Shown piece by piece: positions 37,401 to 47,424 of a stretch of DNA of 64,000 nucleotides. Position numbers and translations under genes: made by a program. The stretch is from Paroedura picta (taxonomy: Eukaryota > Chordata > Lepidosauria > Squamata > Gekkonidae): the NCBI RefSeq assembly GCF_049243985.1, contig NC_135380.1, forward strand, positions 20,136,501-20,200,500, written 5' to 3'. The notes under the pieces were generated by a model that was given only the letters and a program-made list of their open reading frames with translations, had not been told where the DNA came from and searched no databases. Within the stretch, counting starts at the first letter, position 1. Each line of letters begins with the position of its first letter.

Positions 37401-39078
37401 TTGTCATGAAGTCAGATTCCCGCTGCAGTTTGCCACGTCTAATTATGGAAAAGAACATGAAGTTATGAAAAACATCCATACTTCAAGCACTCCCTTTGCA
37501 TCCTGAATCTCTAAGAGACACCAACATTTCTTCCCACTATTTAGAGCTCACGGTCCTTGACTTTTGCATCTACCCCAGTAAATCACACCTTATTACCCAT
37601 CACTTTAATTCCCAAGCCTTCTTTGCATCAGCATTGTTTATTTTTGCCTCTCCTCTGTCTATGAATGCTTCTGTTCCTTCCCACCAAGAGAAACAGTGAG
37701 CAATTCCTTGTATAAAAGTACAAATAGTGTGCTTTTCTCACAACCTTACTATAAAGAGTTAGTGACAGAATATATGGTTGCCCCACTTTAACCATTACAA
37801 GTCAAGTTGGGCTGACAGCTCACTAGGGATGTTTTCACACATGCCAAATTATGCATTTCAGTACACTTTCAGTGCACTTTAGCAATCATTTGCAAGTGGA
37901 TTTTGAAGCAGTTAACTCAGTTGCAAAGCAGACTGAAAGTGCATTATTCAGAATTTTGAAAATACCCCAGGGGGCTCTTAAGCCAATTACTAATTAGTGT
38001 TGGACTTATATCAGGGAATCCAAACCTCCACACAAACTACACGGAGTGTTTTTTTTTTTTACTGCATGACCTGTTTAGCCTAGTCAGCATCTCTCCGTAT
38101 AACCTGAGAATATACCAAAACGATACTCTTTGGAGAAAAGTCAGGATAATACTGTTATAAATACATAAGAAATTGATGCAAAAATTTTTTATTTTAAAGT
38201 TAGCAAATAAACAGTTGCTAAAATCCTCATTCAGAAGACTGGTTCAGTACGGTTACGCTTATACGTCTGGTAAAGAGTCCATGATAGAAATGTGAAACTA
38301 GATTACAGTATACTATGAAAACTGAAACCGCTTCACCAGCCGCTTCCCGTTCACCCTATTTCCATCCGAGTGCACCGATGGCAACATTTAACACTGTGCA
38401 GGAGAAATATATACAATTGGGCTGCATTTCCTCTGCCCAGTGCCACTGAATGCAGCAGCGCTTGATACATGGGGCAGATTAGTACACTGCAGATGAAGTT
38501 AATGCAAAAGAGCAGTGCGACGGGTGTGAGCACTGAGCCATGACAAGACCTAGAGCCATAAGAAGTGCCTTCTGCCACAGTCCCCCTCCCACCCCGACTC
38601 TTCTTCGCCCCCTGTCCATGGAAGCCTTTCTCCGACTCAATCCCAACCCAAATGAGGGAACCGGCTGCGGCCCTCAGACCACAGAGCCACCCAACTCTGC
38701 ACATGCTCAGAGGCACTCGTCATGCAAGCTGCAGGCGTAAAATTCCCTGCAAGGCCAGGAAGCCTCTCGGCGGCGGCGGCGGCGGTACCTGAGCAGCTCG
38801 CGAAGCACGGTGCCCAGCCCCAACGGGACGCTGCCCCGCCGCTCGAAGGCCTGCTGGAGCTCACGTAAACAAGTGCGGACCTCTCCCCGGCGGCGGCCCC
38901 GCTTCAGCACCAGCTCGCTCCAAAACCCCATCTTGCTGTCCCAGTCGGTGGCGTTGACCTCCCGGCTCTGCTTGAAGGCCGAGAAGAGAAAGGCCATTCG
39001 CTCTTCATCCGTCTCCCATTCCGGGGGCAAGTCTCCCTCCGGGAGAGGCGCCACGCGGGCCTCCTCCGGCGAAGACAT
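25394..39078 (-). CDS. CHMP7: CHMP7, charged multivesicular body protein 7 (ten coding exons)
   Basis: The complete coding region spans ten exons, plus-strand coordinates in transcript order: 38789-39078, 37264-37438, 34806-34991, 33658-33791, 33368-33416, 30894-31013, 30365-30463, 29875-29935, 26554-26733, 25394-25452. All junctions are GT-AG and keep frame, giving 450 aa (human 453). CHMP7 is an ESCRT-II/ESCRT-III hybrid: its N-terminal winged-helix half binds ER/nuclear membrane and LEM2, and its C-terminal Snf7 half recruits CHMP4 to reseal the nuclear envelope and spindle sites. Seen: the conserved N-terminus [11 protein letters not shown] (~43-53), membrane-binding [17 protein letters not shown] (114-130), Snf7 helices from about residue 230, and the MIT-interacting motif [13 protein letters not shown] (414-426), which recruits VPS4/spastin-type MIT partners. 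The last 19 residues diverge from human. Confidence 0.95.
26554..26733 (-). CDS. CHMP7: CHMP7 exon 9
   Basis: [15 protein letters not shown] through [18 protein letters not shown], containing the MIT-interacting motif; acceptor ATCTCAG|A, donor GGAG|GTATGT. Confidence 0.95.
26773..26866. repeat. Old 'GCAATCCTATGCATG' repeat
   Basis: CTCAATCTTATGCATGCTTA and, at the other end, CCTAAGATTGCAAC are inverted versions of a short repeat common in reptile DNA; a further fragment is near 60872. Its right half is included in the 233-bp duplication. Confidence 0.4.
26820..27052 (+). repeat. 233-bp duplicated segment, copy A (CHMP7 intron 8)
   Basis: This segment aligns without gaps to 31247-31479 in intron 5, with three mismatches by direct reading (about 98.7 % identity). 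Weak similarity continues to about 27085 (TGCTTTGCATCAATGCA in both). Both copies have the same orientation. Confidence 0.9.
27749..28094. mobile_element. GC-rich hAT-type miniature element, copy 1
   Basis: The ends CAGTGGTCCCCAACC and CCGGGGGGACCACTG are inverted repeats. The element is flanked by a perfect 8-bp duplication CTTTAAAT (27741-27748 and 28095-28102). The interior is GC-rich with a long G run near 27812. It lies in CHMP7 intron 8. A second copy is at 45950. Confidence 0.85.
28103..29262 (-). other. CHMP7 intron 8, unannotated part
   Basis: Intronic AT-rich DNA; no exon or clear repeat was recognised. Confidence 0.4.
29264..29465 (+). mobile_element. Second tRNA-derived SINE type, old copy
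   Basis: It starts CAGTGTGGTGTAGTGGCTAG, continues with TCAGTGGGTGAGCTTGGGCC and ends near GGTAGCATTCTAAC. The body differs from the CORE-SINE family (no ACTGATAAAACTG block). A related copy is at 43426-43600. It lies in CHMP7 intron 8. Confidence 0.6.
29875..29935 (-). CDS. CHMP7: CHMP7 exon 8
   Basis: [20 protein letters not shown] plus one base; acceptor TCTAG|C, donor TCAG|GTGAGT. Confidence 0.93.
30365..30463 (-). CDS. CHMP7: CHMP7 exon 7
   Basis: 33 codons, [18 protein letters not shown] to VDQIQE, nearly identical to human; donor GAG|GTACTC. Confidence 0.95.
30894..31013 (-). CDS. CHMP7: CHMP7 exon 6
   Basis: 40 codons, [19 protein letters not shown] to YASQTDQM; acceptor CCTTAG|G, donor ATG|GTATTT. 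Confidence 0.93.
31170..31229. mobile_element. 60-bp deletion derivative of the palindromic hAT element
   Basis: It keeps the left arm (CAGGGTTGGGCAAACTGTGG to ACTACAATTCCCATGA) and a short right end. It is flanked by the direct repeat GGCCTAGCT (31161-31169 and 31230-31238), containing an 8-bp duplication GCCTAGCT. Confidence 0.75.
31247..31479 (+). repeat. 233-bp duplicated segment, copy B (CHMP7 intron 5)
   Basis: The gap-free partner of 26820-27052. It sits between the hAT derivative at 31170-31229 and the L1-like ORF1 fragment. Confidence 0.9.
31480..32440 (-). mobile_element. L1-like LINE ORF1 fragment, split by a SINE
   Basis: The minus strand at 31475-32075 reads like an L1-type ORF1 protein: a coiled-coil-like stretch ([19 protein letters not shown]) followed by the RNA-binding part ([26 protein letters not shown]). 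Such proteins bind LINE RNA as trimers. The N-terminal part continues beyond the SINE at 32373-32440 (FWNNLLPAI). No ORF2 is attached, so it is a dead fragment in CHMP7 intron 5. Confidence 0.7.
32076..32360 (-). mobile_element. Sauria-like tRNA SINE inserted in the LINE
   Basis: A full-length minus copy: AAGGTAAAGGTAAAGGTATC (reverse of the tail) at the left and CTGCGCCACAAGAGGCTC (reverse of the head) at the right. It is flanked by GGCATATTGATA (32064-32075 and 32361-32372), a 12-bp target duplication within the LINE ORF1. Confidence 0.9.
33368..33416 (-). CDS. CHMP7: CHMP7 exon 5
   Basis: A 49-base exon encoding [16 protein letters not shown], with the split Arg codon completed at its start; donor TTG|GTAAGT. 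It is the basic helix of the ESCRT-III core. Confidence 0.93.
33658..33791 (-). CDS. CHMP7: CHMP7 exon 4
   Basis: [19 protein letters not shown] through VESLGQEAE; donor AG|GTAATA. This is the linker into the first Snf7 helix. Confidence 0.93.
34528..34641. mobile_element. Diverged palindromic hAT miniature element
   Basis: The arms GGCCAAACTGTGGCTCTCC and GAGCTACAGTTTGGCC flank GAATTGTAGTCCATGGAC. No clear target duplication remains. It lies in CHMP7 intron 3. Confidence 0.65.
34806..34991 (-). CDS. CHMP7: CHMP7 exon 3
   Basis: 62 whole codons, [19 protein letters not shown] to EQNGDK; donor AAG|GTACAG. Second winged-helix region. Confidence 0.95.
35411..35744. mobile_element. CpG-dense terminal-inverted-repeat element
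   Basis: The ends GGCCCATTATGCACGG and CCGTGCATAATGGGTC are 15/16 matching inverted repeats, with a possible 3-bp duplication AAT outside. By hand count there are about 41 CpG in 334 bp, inside AT-rich CHMP7 intron 2. The end motif TTATGCACG recurs inside (near 35494 and 35540) and, more loosely, in reverse near the right end. No transposase is encoded, so it is non-autonomous; the superfamily is unassigned. Confidence 0.7.
35745..37263 (-). other. CHMP7 intron 2, unannotated part
   Basis: AT-rich intronic DNA without recognised exon or repeat. Confidence 0.4.
37264..37438 (-). CDS. CHMP7: CHMP7 exon 2
   Basis: Residues [18 protein letters not shown] through YVDLLQ. Acceptor ATAATTAG|A, donor CAG|GTGAGT. 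It encodes the hydrophobic membrane-contact segment. Confidence 0.95.
37830..37970. mobile_element. Diverged palindromic miniature element
   Basis: CACTTTCAGTGCACTTTAGC and GCAGACTGAAAGTGCATTAT form inverted arms related to the element at 874-1000. It lies in CHMP7 intron 1. Confidence 0.45.
38789..39078 (-). CDS. CHMP7: CHMP7 exon 1 (coding part)
   Basis: Codons 1-96 plus two bases. It starts at ATG 39078 ([20 protein letters not shown]) and ends at CAG|GTACCG. A (CCG)n run follows the donor immediately in the intron. Confidence 0.95.
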
Positions 39079-39290
39079 CTAGGCAAGCCCCCGGCTTCGG
39101 CCTAGCTTCCTTCCCCTTGCCTACTCAGGCGTTTCCTCACAGACGAAGGATCAACACGACGCATGCGCCATTGCCGGATGGAGCATGCGCAAGGAGCCCG
39201 GACGATTGGAGAGGATCCAAGTATCGGGAATGGGGGAAACGCGAGTGACGAGCGGCCACTTCCGGCTTCGTTAGGACGCTCACTGTATGC
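39079..39290 (-). promoter_or_regulatory. CHMP7 promoter and 5' UTR
   Basis: A CpG-rich, TATA-less region directly upstream of the ATG. It contains NRF1-like CGCATGCGCC (around 39160) and GCATGCGCA (39183-39191), and an ETS-type CCGGAAGTGG on the minus strand (39256-39265). These are typical of housekeeping promoters. The precise start site is not determined. Confidence 0.7.
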
Positions 39291-39401
39291 GGGGTGTGTG
39301 TATGTGTGAGCGGAGTCACGTCTGCATGCGTTTGACCCTATGCGGCGCTATGAGGCAAATCACTTAAATGGGTTCCGTTTTTTTAAAAAAACACAGCCTG
39401 A

Positions 39402-39478
39402 GTAGTACAACAAAATTTGAGTCCAATGGCACCTTTAAGATCAACATAGATTTATTCCAGGCATGCATTCTTCCTTAA
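39402..39478. repeat. 'GTGCCACTGGACTC' repeat fragment
   Basis: TTTGAGTCCAATGGCACC and TTTAAGATCAACATAG match a short interspersed sequence also found at 50704-50822, 52600-52690 and, in GC-rich form, 56180-56316. The class is not assigned. Confidence 0.5.
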
Positions 39479-39829
39479 ACAATATATATGGATGGATTTT
39501 TTCCTGCTTTTTTTCAGTTTTCAGCAGGGGAAGAGTTTGGGTGATCAGGGAGACGAGGGCGCAGCCAGTTTAATCAACCAGTTCGCGTGAACAACCTGTA
39601 AACCTTTAACTGCACTCATTTTACTGCCGGAATTCGGTTGACTGAGGTGGGCGTGCAGTGTTGCCTTCTCTCTATGACGTTGTATCTCGTGTCTCGTTAA
39701 ATTAAAGCAATAACGCCTAAAGGGGTTTTTTAGAGAGTTGTGATCCTTTCCCACCATAGCCCTAACTGAAGGTGACAACAATGAATTGCATTGCAAAGTT
39801 TTTGTAAACAACTATCTATTTACAGGGGG

Positions 39830-40012
39830 GTATAGTGGTTACATTAGTTGGGCTAGGATCTCCCCACTCTGCCCTCAAAGCTTGCTGGGTCACCTTGGGT
39901 CAGGCAAGCACACACAGCCTAGCTCGCTTGACAAGATGCTTCTCAGGTTGAAACTGAGGAGAGGGTCAGCTGTTTTGGTCACCATTCAGGAGAAAGGTGG
40001 GGTATAAATGGT
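39830..40012 (+). mobile_element. Old CORE-SINE remnant
   Basis: TATAGTGGTTACATTAG, GGGTCACCTTGGGTCAGG and GGTGGGGTATAAATGG keep the order of a SINE head, core and tail but are strongly diverged. Confidence 0.4.
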
Positions 40013-40039
40013 GTGTCCTGTCTTAAATGGAGGTCCTGT

Positions 40040-41032
40040 GGTTGGGTAAGAAGGGACCAAGCAAGGAAGCACACCTACCCAACCTGGATGGAGTGCATCT
40101 AGCAGTAGCCCACTCCGCCACAAACCCAGGGGTGATCCTCAACGCCTTCCTCTCCATGAAGGCACAGGTCAGGAGAATAGCACGGCAGGCCTTCTACCAC
40201 CTACGCCAAGCTACTAGCGCCCTACTTGGCACCAGAACACCTAGCCACAGTGATCCATGTGATGGTCACCTCTAGACTGGACTCCAGCAACTCGCTCTAA
40301 GCAGGCCTACCCTTAACAGGAGGACCCTTAACCGGAAACTGCAATTGGTACAGAACACAGCAGCCAGGATTCTCACCAATACATCATACAGATCTCACAT
40401 CCAGCCTATACGTCAACAACTCAACTGGCTCCCAATTGAATTCCGGATCAGGCTTAAGGTTTTGGTTCTTACCTTCAAGGCCATACGTGGTCTGGGCCCA
40501 GCGTACCTAAGAGACCATCTCTCCGCCTATACCCCCAAAAGACCATTACACTCTGCCACTGCCAACTGGCTAGTGATCCCTGGCCCCAAAGAGGCATGTT
40601 GGTCCTCAACGAGGGCCAGAGATTTTTCCTGTCCTGGCCCCCACCTGGTGGAACAAGCTCCCTGAAGAGATCAGGGCCCTGCCCGAACTCCCACAATTTC
40701 GCAGGGCCTCCAAAAGGGAGCTCCTTCACCAGGTATTTGCCTGTGACCAACAATAGGTCCCCCTCAGACCACAGCCCCCCCTCCATGGCCTGAACCAGTC
40801 TGACCTCTCTAGGGGCCTGTGCTAAGTTACCGGTCCTGTTATATTGTTGTTGTTTAAGATCACTAAAATTGTGTTATTTAGGACCACTGTTAGATTATTG
40901 TTGTTATATTTGACTATGTTATGTTAGTTTGTTCCATGTATCCCCCTGTGATGTTATATGTAAACTGCCCTGAGCCATATGGAAGGGTGGTATAAAAATT
41001 AATAAATAATAATAATAAATAAATAAACCCAC
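40040..41032 (+). mobile_element. L2/CR1-like LINE 3' end with RT-ORF remnants
   Basis: Frames carry the conserved C-terminal block of the LINE ORF2: NPGVILNAFLSMKAQV, LVQNTAARIL and LNWLPIEFRIRLKVLVLTF, then GLGPAYLRDHLS. The 3' UTR ends TGTAAACTGCCCTGAGCC, GGTATAAAAATT and an AATAAATAA-type tail. The ORF is broken across frames and 5'-truncated, so this is not a host gene. Confidence 0.85.
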
Positions 41033-43425
41033 ATGATTGTTTGCTACATCTCCCTGGAGTTATTGAGAAGATTACCCCATTGTTGTGCATTCAGCACATG
41101 ATAGCTTTGGAGAGCCCCTGCTGTTAAGCTGTGTTAGATGATAAAACATTGAGAGCACAGGTTTTACCTATTCAAAGATATGCACCACTGTTTTGGCAGT
41201 CAATAAAGAACTCATTCAAAATATTGCTGGAACTTTTAGGGTTTTCCTCATCTTTCTGTAATAGGAAAGTTGAATTTCTGCTCTTATACTAACCAGAGCA
41301 TTGTGCTGAAAAGCTTCAATGGATGGTGCTTAAAGTTGCAAAAGGATTTGAAGCAGGGACATTATACAAAGAAGGAGGGGCAAAATAGTCACCAATCTCA
41401 CTTTAGACACTGGAGGTGAAATTAGATTCCCCTGGCTCATGGGAATGTTTGCAAGCTCCCATCTCTTTGCACATCTATTTGTTGGCAGCCAAATGCAGCA
41501 GATAAACAGGGAAAACTTTCAAAAAAAATCAGCAGCAAACCAATTTACTGTTACTCAGAATTATACTATTAATTTAACTAACTAGCTGGACCAGATTTTA
41601 ACCCAATCCTTCCAACACTTGTCAGATAGTAAAACCCATCTCCATGGACATATGACACAGCATATTCTTCTATAGGCATTCCACAGCAAAATACTATCTT
41701 GGGGTCTGTCAGCTATTGTCACTGGGCAAAGCAAACATCCCCAAAGCCAGGGTTCTGCTGCTGGCTGCAAGGTGAGCTGTAAAAATCAGCAGAAGGATAC
41801 GGAGACTTAAAGCTCTGAAAAGTTTGATGAGAGCTCGAGGCTTTTAATTGGTTAAACATGCCCAGGCTTGTCCAAGCTCACAATAAGCTAAATAGCTTAG
41901 AAAGCAACAACAGGCAGAAGCTCAGAATACCTCCCCAACTCAGTCCAGGTGACACACTCCAGTAAATTCCAGATGGTAATGCATTTCCAGAACACAGAAT
42001 GAAGAGTGGAAATGGATGATTTCAAAACACCAAAAGAATTATAGGCAGTAAATGTTCTCACTAGAGCAACACTAATAAGACCTTATATTATAGGTGGGTG
42101 ACAAATAAGTGGTTCCTACATGCAAAAACCCTTTTTGAAATATTTCTGCCCTGTCTTATTTCCTTATGCTCAAGGAAATTAGCAACATTATTAGTAACGA
42201 CATGTTACTACATTAGTAACATCATTAGTAACATGTATTAGTAAAGTTAAAAAAATACAAAGTGCCAAATGCCTCCTGAAGTTAAACCAATTTACTCAGC
42301 TTTTTAAATGCAATGAACTGAAGCTGCATTCTGCATGTGCTGATAGGCCTTTCCAAAGAATTTGACAGGGGTGAAAGTGACCTAATTGTTGGCATAGCAA
42401 TAATTCTCTGAGAGTGAGGAGTCAGACCCCTCCTCACTAAGAGAGGGGCAGTTTGCCCGCAAGCACCGTTAGTCAACATTGCCTGCACCCAGTTATTATA
42501 CTGCTTTGCAATTGCATCTGGCAATAGAAATATACAAATACATGTCAGTTTTGCCGTGAACTGACCAGCAATGACTGCACTTATGTAGAAAGGAAAAGTG
42601 TACTCTCTATCCAGATGTCATGCTTTCCAGAAGCTGCCTGGACCCCTTAGGTGACATCATCTTCAGCCCACAGGGTTACTCAAATGTTAATGTCTCTCTT
42701 TTCCCTCTAGAGACAATATGTATTTGCAGGACAATAGCACACCTAGGAACTATTACTAATGTCATCACCATTTGAATACTCCTTCCATTCCACCACATCT
42801 AAGGAACTCCATTTAGCCTCAGTTAACTTACCCACTATACCCAAACTCTTTTCATAATTGCATTTTGCCGAATTTGGTTAATGTAATCATGCCTTTGCTT
42901 CCTTTCTTAGGAAACTCATAATGGGACCATCAGGATCATTAACAATTATTATTTCTGCCCTGGGAAACTTCTAGGACTTTATATGTTCACTCTGGACATG
43001 AATATCAACTGCCTCCTAGATTTATTGATTTTACACTGGAATGCAAATCAAATCCATTGTTTTAGGAGCTACAGAACCCAACCATAGCCTTCAGTTACAA
43101 ATCTGGGTATTTAAGGCACATGCTGTAATTTCTCAGGGTGTGTATGAGTCTTCGGGATATCCTGTATACACCCAAAGGCTCTGGATGCTTTTGCTGTCTC
43201 TTCTACTCACCTCCTACACATTGGAAGGTAGCTATAACTTTCTCTGTCTCAAAATTATACAACTCTGTTCTTCTTATGTGAGTGTGTTAAGCTTAAAGTC
43301 TGTGAAAGCATAGTTTTAGTTTTAATTTTTTTCCAATAAAGATACTTTTTATTTATTTTCCATTTGGTGTCTGTGAATTTCTGATTTGAGTCAGAGCCTT
43401 GTCCAGTTAGTTCAAATGAGGGAAA
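41033..43425. other. Intergenic DNA, no recognisable gene
   Basis: No conserved coding frame or clear young repeat was recognised. Confidence 0.4.
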
Positions 43426-43600
43426 GTCAGTGTGGTTTAGTGGTCAGACTACAAGAATCTTGAAGACCCGGGTCTGAATCCCCCATCTGTTCTGGAAAGT
43501 TGCCAGGTGAACTTGGTCCAACCACGCCCTTTCAGCCTGACCTCCCTCACAGACCTGGCTGCCCTAAGAATAATGTGGAGGAGGGCAGATCAACATTGCA
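43426..43600 (+). mobile_element. Second tRNA-derived SINE type
   Basis: AGTCAGTGTGGTTTAGTGG head and CCCGGGTCTGAATCCCC B-box-like block, then a body like that at 29264. Diverged. Confidence 0.55.
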
Positions 43601-43724
43601 ACACACTTAAAGAGAAAAATGGAACATGGACTATTTTCATTTTGGTATTTTAAAAAATGCACAAGAAAATCTAGGCAATGACTTTGCCGTGATCAGCAGG
43701 TCTAGTTTATAATTTGAAGAAGGG

Positions 43725-43966
43725 AAGAAGAGCTGGTGTTTTGTATTCCACTTTTTACTACCCAAAAGAGTCTCAAAGTGATTTACAGTTGCCTTCCCTT
43801 CCTCTTCCCACAGCAGTCACCTGTAAGATAGGTGGGGCTGAGAGAACTCTGAGAGAACTGACTGGTCCAAGTTCACTCAGCTGGTTGCATGTGGAAGAGT
43901 AAGAAATCAAACCTGGTTCTTCAGTTTGGAGGCCACTGTTCTTAAACCACTACGCCAAACTGACTG
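43725..43966 (-). mobile_element. CORE-SINE copy 5, diverged
   Basis: A minus copy with the family order preserved (AGAAGAGCTGGTG at left, CTACGCCAAACTGACTG at right) but many substitutions; an older insertion than the others. Confidence 0.75.
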
Positions 43967-44404
43967 TTTACTTTACAAAAGTTACTTCACACTTTTTTCA
44001 ATATCTGTATTAAAGATTTTAATCATATGCAAATGTAATCAGAGGAAATGAATAAAAGCCCTGAGATGAGCCAGTTTTGAGAAGGTGGCAAATGAACAAC
44101 AGACAGCAGATGAAAAAGCATAACGACCAAGGAGTGGTAATTAAAAACTATTTTTTTTCTTGGCTTATATCACGCGGCAGCCTAAACAAAGACATTCTGC
44201 CCGGGAAGCCTTGGGCGGAGAGCTACGTGACTTCAGGGGCCTTCTGTGCTAGGTGCGGTACCGGAGTGGAAACATCTTGCCATGAGTCAGCTTCATTTTG
44301 CAGGTACATCATCACAGCTCCCCATAAAAGTTTTCATTCTCCGGATTTCCTAGTTAAGTAATAGCTTTCTGTCACACAGTATGTGTGTAAAATGTTTGAG
44401 CTAA

Positions 44405-44622
44405 GTTTACCAACTCCAAGCTAGGGAATTCCTCAAGAGTTTAGGGGAATGAAGACCGGGGAGGGTGGGGATGAGGGAGGGGAGGGAGTTCAGCGGGGTA
44501 TAATACTGCAGCGTCCACCTTGCAAACGTGCCATGTTCTTCAGGGGAACTGACCTCTGTAATCTGGTGCCTAGCTGTAATTCTGCAAGTTCTCCAGGCCC
44601 TACCTGGAGTCTGGCAACCTTA
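44405..44622 (+). mobile_element. 'GTTGCCAAC' miniature repeat copy
   Basis: The ends GTTTACCAACTCCAAGC and GGAGTCTGGCAACCTTAG form imperfect inverted repeats. It carries the family centre TTCAGGGGAACTGACCTC. Confidence 0.55.
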
Positions 44623-45128
44623 GTTCAAGCAAAGAGGCAGGTGTGAAATAAAGCCCAATGAGTTTAGGATCTCCAGGCTGCAGCTTGAAGTTGACAACCA
44701 TATCCCTATATCATGTATTGGGTTTGGCCCTCCTTGCATGGGAGGAGTTAGATAGTACAAGCAAAAGATCCAGAGTTCTGCAGTTCTAAAATAATTGGGG
44801 AATTTGACGAGGAGGATGGAACCCCCCCTCCCTCCCCCTGCAGCCTTTCTTCCACCCAGACAAGCCACTGGACCACTTAGGATCACAGACACACATCCAA
44901 ACAGAGAAAGGATGGAAGGTATGACAGTGATCCTGCCACTTCTCTAGGAGGCCACTTGGTTGGTTATGCCAGAAGGCCAAGAAACCCTTGGGGATGCAGA
45001 ATGGATCCAAGATTTAAACATCCTTTTAAATCCTTAGAAGAAATTCTGCAGCATAGCAAAGATCCTGACCGCTCAGTGCGTGCTGAGAAACCATGGTGTG
45101 CCTTTTTCCTGTACCACCGTGATCGAAA

Positions 45129-45398
45129 GAAAGAGTTGGTTCTTATATGCTACTTTTCTCTACCTGAAGGAGTCTCAAAGCGGCTTACAACCGCTTTCCT
45201 TTCCTCTCCCCACAACAGACACCCTGGGAGGGAGGTGAGGCTGAGAGAGCGCTGATATCACTGCTCGGTCAGAACAGCTTTATCAGTGCCGTGGGGAGCC
45301 CAAGGTCACCCAGCTGGCTGCATGTGGGGGAGTGCAGAATTGAACCCGGCATGCCAGATTAGAAGTCCGCACTCCTAACCACTACACCAAGCTGGCTG
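45129..45398 (-). mobile_element. CORE-SINE copy 6
   Basis: A full-length minus copy, AGAGTTGGTTCTTATATGC to ACACCAAGCTGGCTG. Confidence 0.88.
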
Positions 45399-45941
45399 TC
45401 TTCTTCTTCTTCAAGAGGTGTTCAGTGAAGGAGTAGGATGCAGCCTGTGAGCTTGGGAATTTGCTTGACTCGTCCTTTCCATTAGCAGGCCAGGAAGAGA
45501 AATGTGCCCTTTGAGAGCCTGCCTGCATGGCCAAAATGTTACCATACTTCTTTGTTCCCAGAGTTAGTAAGCATTGGTATCGCGCTCATCCTTGCAGTGT
45601 GTGTGTAGGTGTGTTAAGAGTTATCAGCAGAAGTGGAGGGCAGCACATGGAAGAATTTTAAGCAAACAGATTGTCAGCAACACTTTGCGGTACATTTATT
45701 TAAGTTGTTTATACTTTGCCTTTCTCAGTGGGACTCAAAGTGGATGGGTATTTTAACTAAAAAAATATCCGCTTTGGGTATCCAATACACTAGGTAGGCC
45801 CCTGAATCCGTCACTACAAATATCAACATTGCAGTCTCCCCAAAACAAGGTTCTTCCTCTGCTTCAGGCAGTCAAGACAGAGGCTGTTTTAAGAATGTGG
45901 GGCAGAGCTGGATTTTAATCTAAATAAACTATAGTGCAGGA
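45399..45941. other. Intergenic DNA, no recognisable gene
   Basis: Nothing recognised apart from a short LINE-tail-like CATTTATTTAAGTTGTTTAT near 45690. Confidence 0.35.
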
Positions 45942-45949
45942 CTTTAGAT

Positions 45950-46329
45950 CAGTGGTCCTCAACCTTTTTATCACCGGGGACCGGTCAACGCTTGACAATT
46001 TTACTGAGGCCCGGGGGGGGGGGGTTAATCTTTTGCCGAGGGACATCACTGCCGCCACCTGAGCCCCTGCTCCACTTGCTTTTCCGCCGGCACCCCTGAC
46101 TTCCCGCCACCCAATGGAGGGTGCTGCCAGCAGCAGCTGCATAGTGCCACGCCAAGCAGGAGCCCCAGCCATGGCGGCCGCTGGAGAGCACCAAAGGTGA
46201 GCCAGAGGCAGAGTGGCAGGGCAGTCCCTGAGGCAGCAGCTGGGGAGGAGGAGAAGGAGGAGCTGCGGCCCGGTACCGACTGATCCACAGACCAGTACCG
46301 GTTTTCAGACCGGGGGTTGGGAACCACTA
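45950..46329. mobile_element. GC-rich hAT-type miniature element, copy 2
   Basis: CAGTGGTCCTCAACC at the left and GGTTGGGAACCACTA at the right, flanked by a perfect 8-bp duplication CTTTAGAT (45942-45949 and 46330-46337). The interior matches copy 1 at 27749. Confidence 0.85.
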
Positions 46330-47420
46330 CTTTAGATTATGAAGGGCCTCTAAATACTAACAAATTGCTAAAATTATTATATTACCACAGGGAGCGGCTC
46401 TTAAATTTGGCATAATTTATGGCCTCCTTTGTTTTTTCCCCCTACTGAGTGGAGCAACTTGAGCAGAATATTACTGCTATAATCTTAAAATGGGCAAGAG
46501 GCAGTGCAAGACCCTGGGCAGTTCCATATTGCTACTGAGTGAGGCTTCCTGTGTCAATGAGCAGCCTCTCAAGTGCACAACTTAGAGGGAACATAGTATA
46601 TCTGTATCCAGCCTTGTCTTGGGGCTGTATCTGCCGTACTGTCAAGAGGCTTATCCACAATTAGCTCTGACTTGCACTGGAGCCGTATAAAGTAAATCTC
46701 AAAGACCACATCTGAACTGTCATCTGATCCCAGAAATCTCAGGCAGGATCATGAGACAGGAGAGTATAAACACTGAAAGTTTATGGGACAATGTTTTAAA
46801 TGTTAGTATGAGAAAATTCTCTTATCTTTCTGATTGTTGCATTTGTTCTCCACAGGCTACATTTCCCCCCTGATCTTCTTCCATTTTATCCTCTCAACAC
46901 CCCTGTTTTGTAAGTGCAGCTAAAAGGATCACTCCGTGAGGTCCACAGCTGAATGGGGGTTTAAACTGGGGTCCCCTCAGTCCTAGGCAGCACTCTAAGC
47001 ACATTGGCTTCTGGGTCTTCAGGAAAGCTCAAGAAGTATGGATTCTTCCTGTGTCTTACCAGATGTGACACATTCCAGAGGGGCATCAACAACATTAGTC
47101 TTTTAAACTTAAAAGTTGATCTCATGGCACCTTGAAGACTTTTGTTTGTTTGAGGAATCAGTTGTTATGTGCTCTGGAGCTCTATAAAGGTTGTCCTAGT
47201 ATCTAGTTTATATGTACCACAAAGTCTTTAAGGTACTAAGTGTTTCTTTCCTTTTTACAGCCCCTTGGTTTGCAGAAATCATGAGCACAGAGAACAGTAT
47301 TACCATATGCCAGTGGATGCAGGTAGCACCTGTAAAGAGTTTGTTTGTTATATTTGTATACTGCCCTCCCCGAAGGCTTAGGGCGGTTCACATAAACCAG
47401 AACAGAAACAATACAGACTG
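46330..47420. other. Intergenic DNA with old repeats
   Basis: A decayed SINE-like stretch lies near 46830-47010 (TTTATCCTCTCAACACCCC). No gene was recognised. Confidence 0.4.
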
Positions 47421-47424
47421 ACAA

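Noticed and set aside
40345-40665. Frame with LVQNTAARIL and LNWLPIEFRIRL as a possible host gene
   Set aside because: It is the C-terminal part of a LINE ORF2, frame-broken and followed by a LINE 3' tail.
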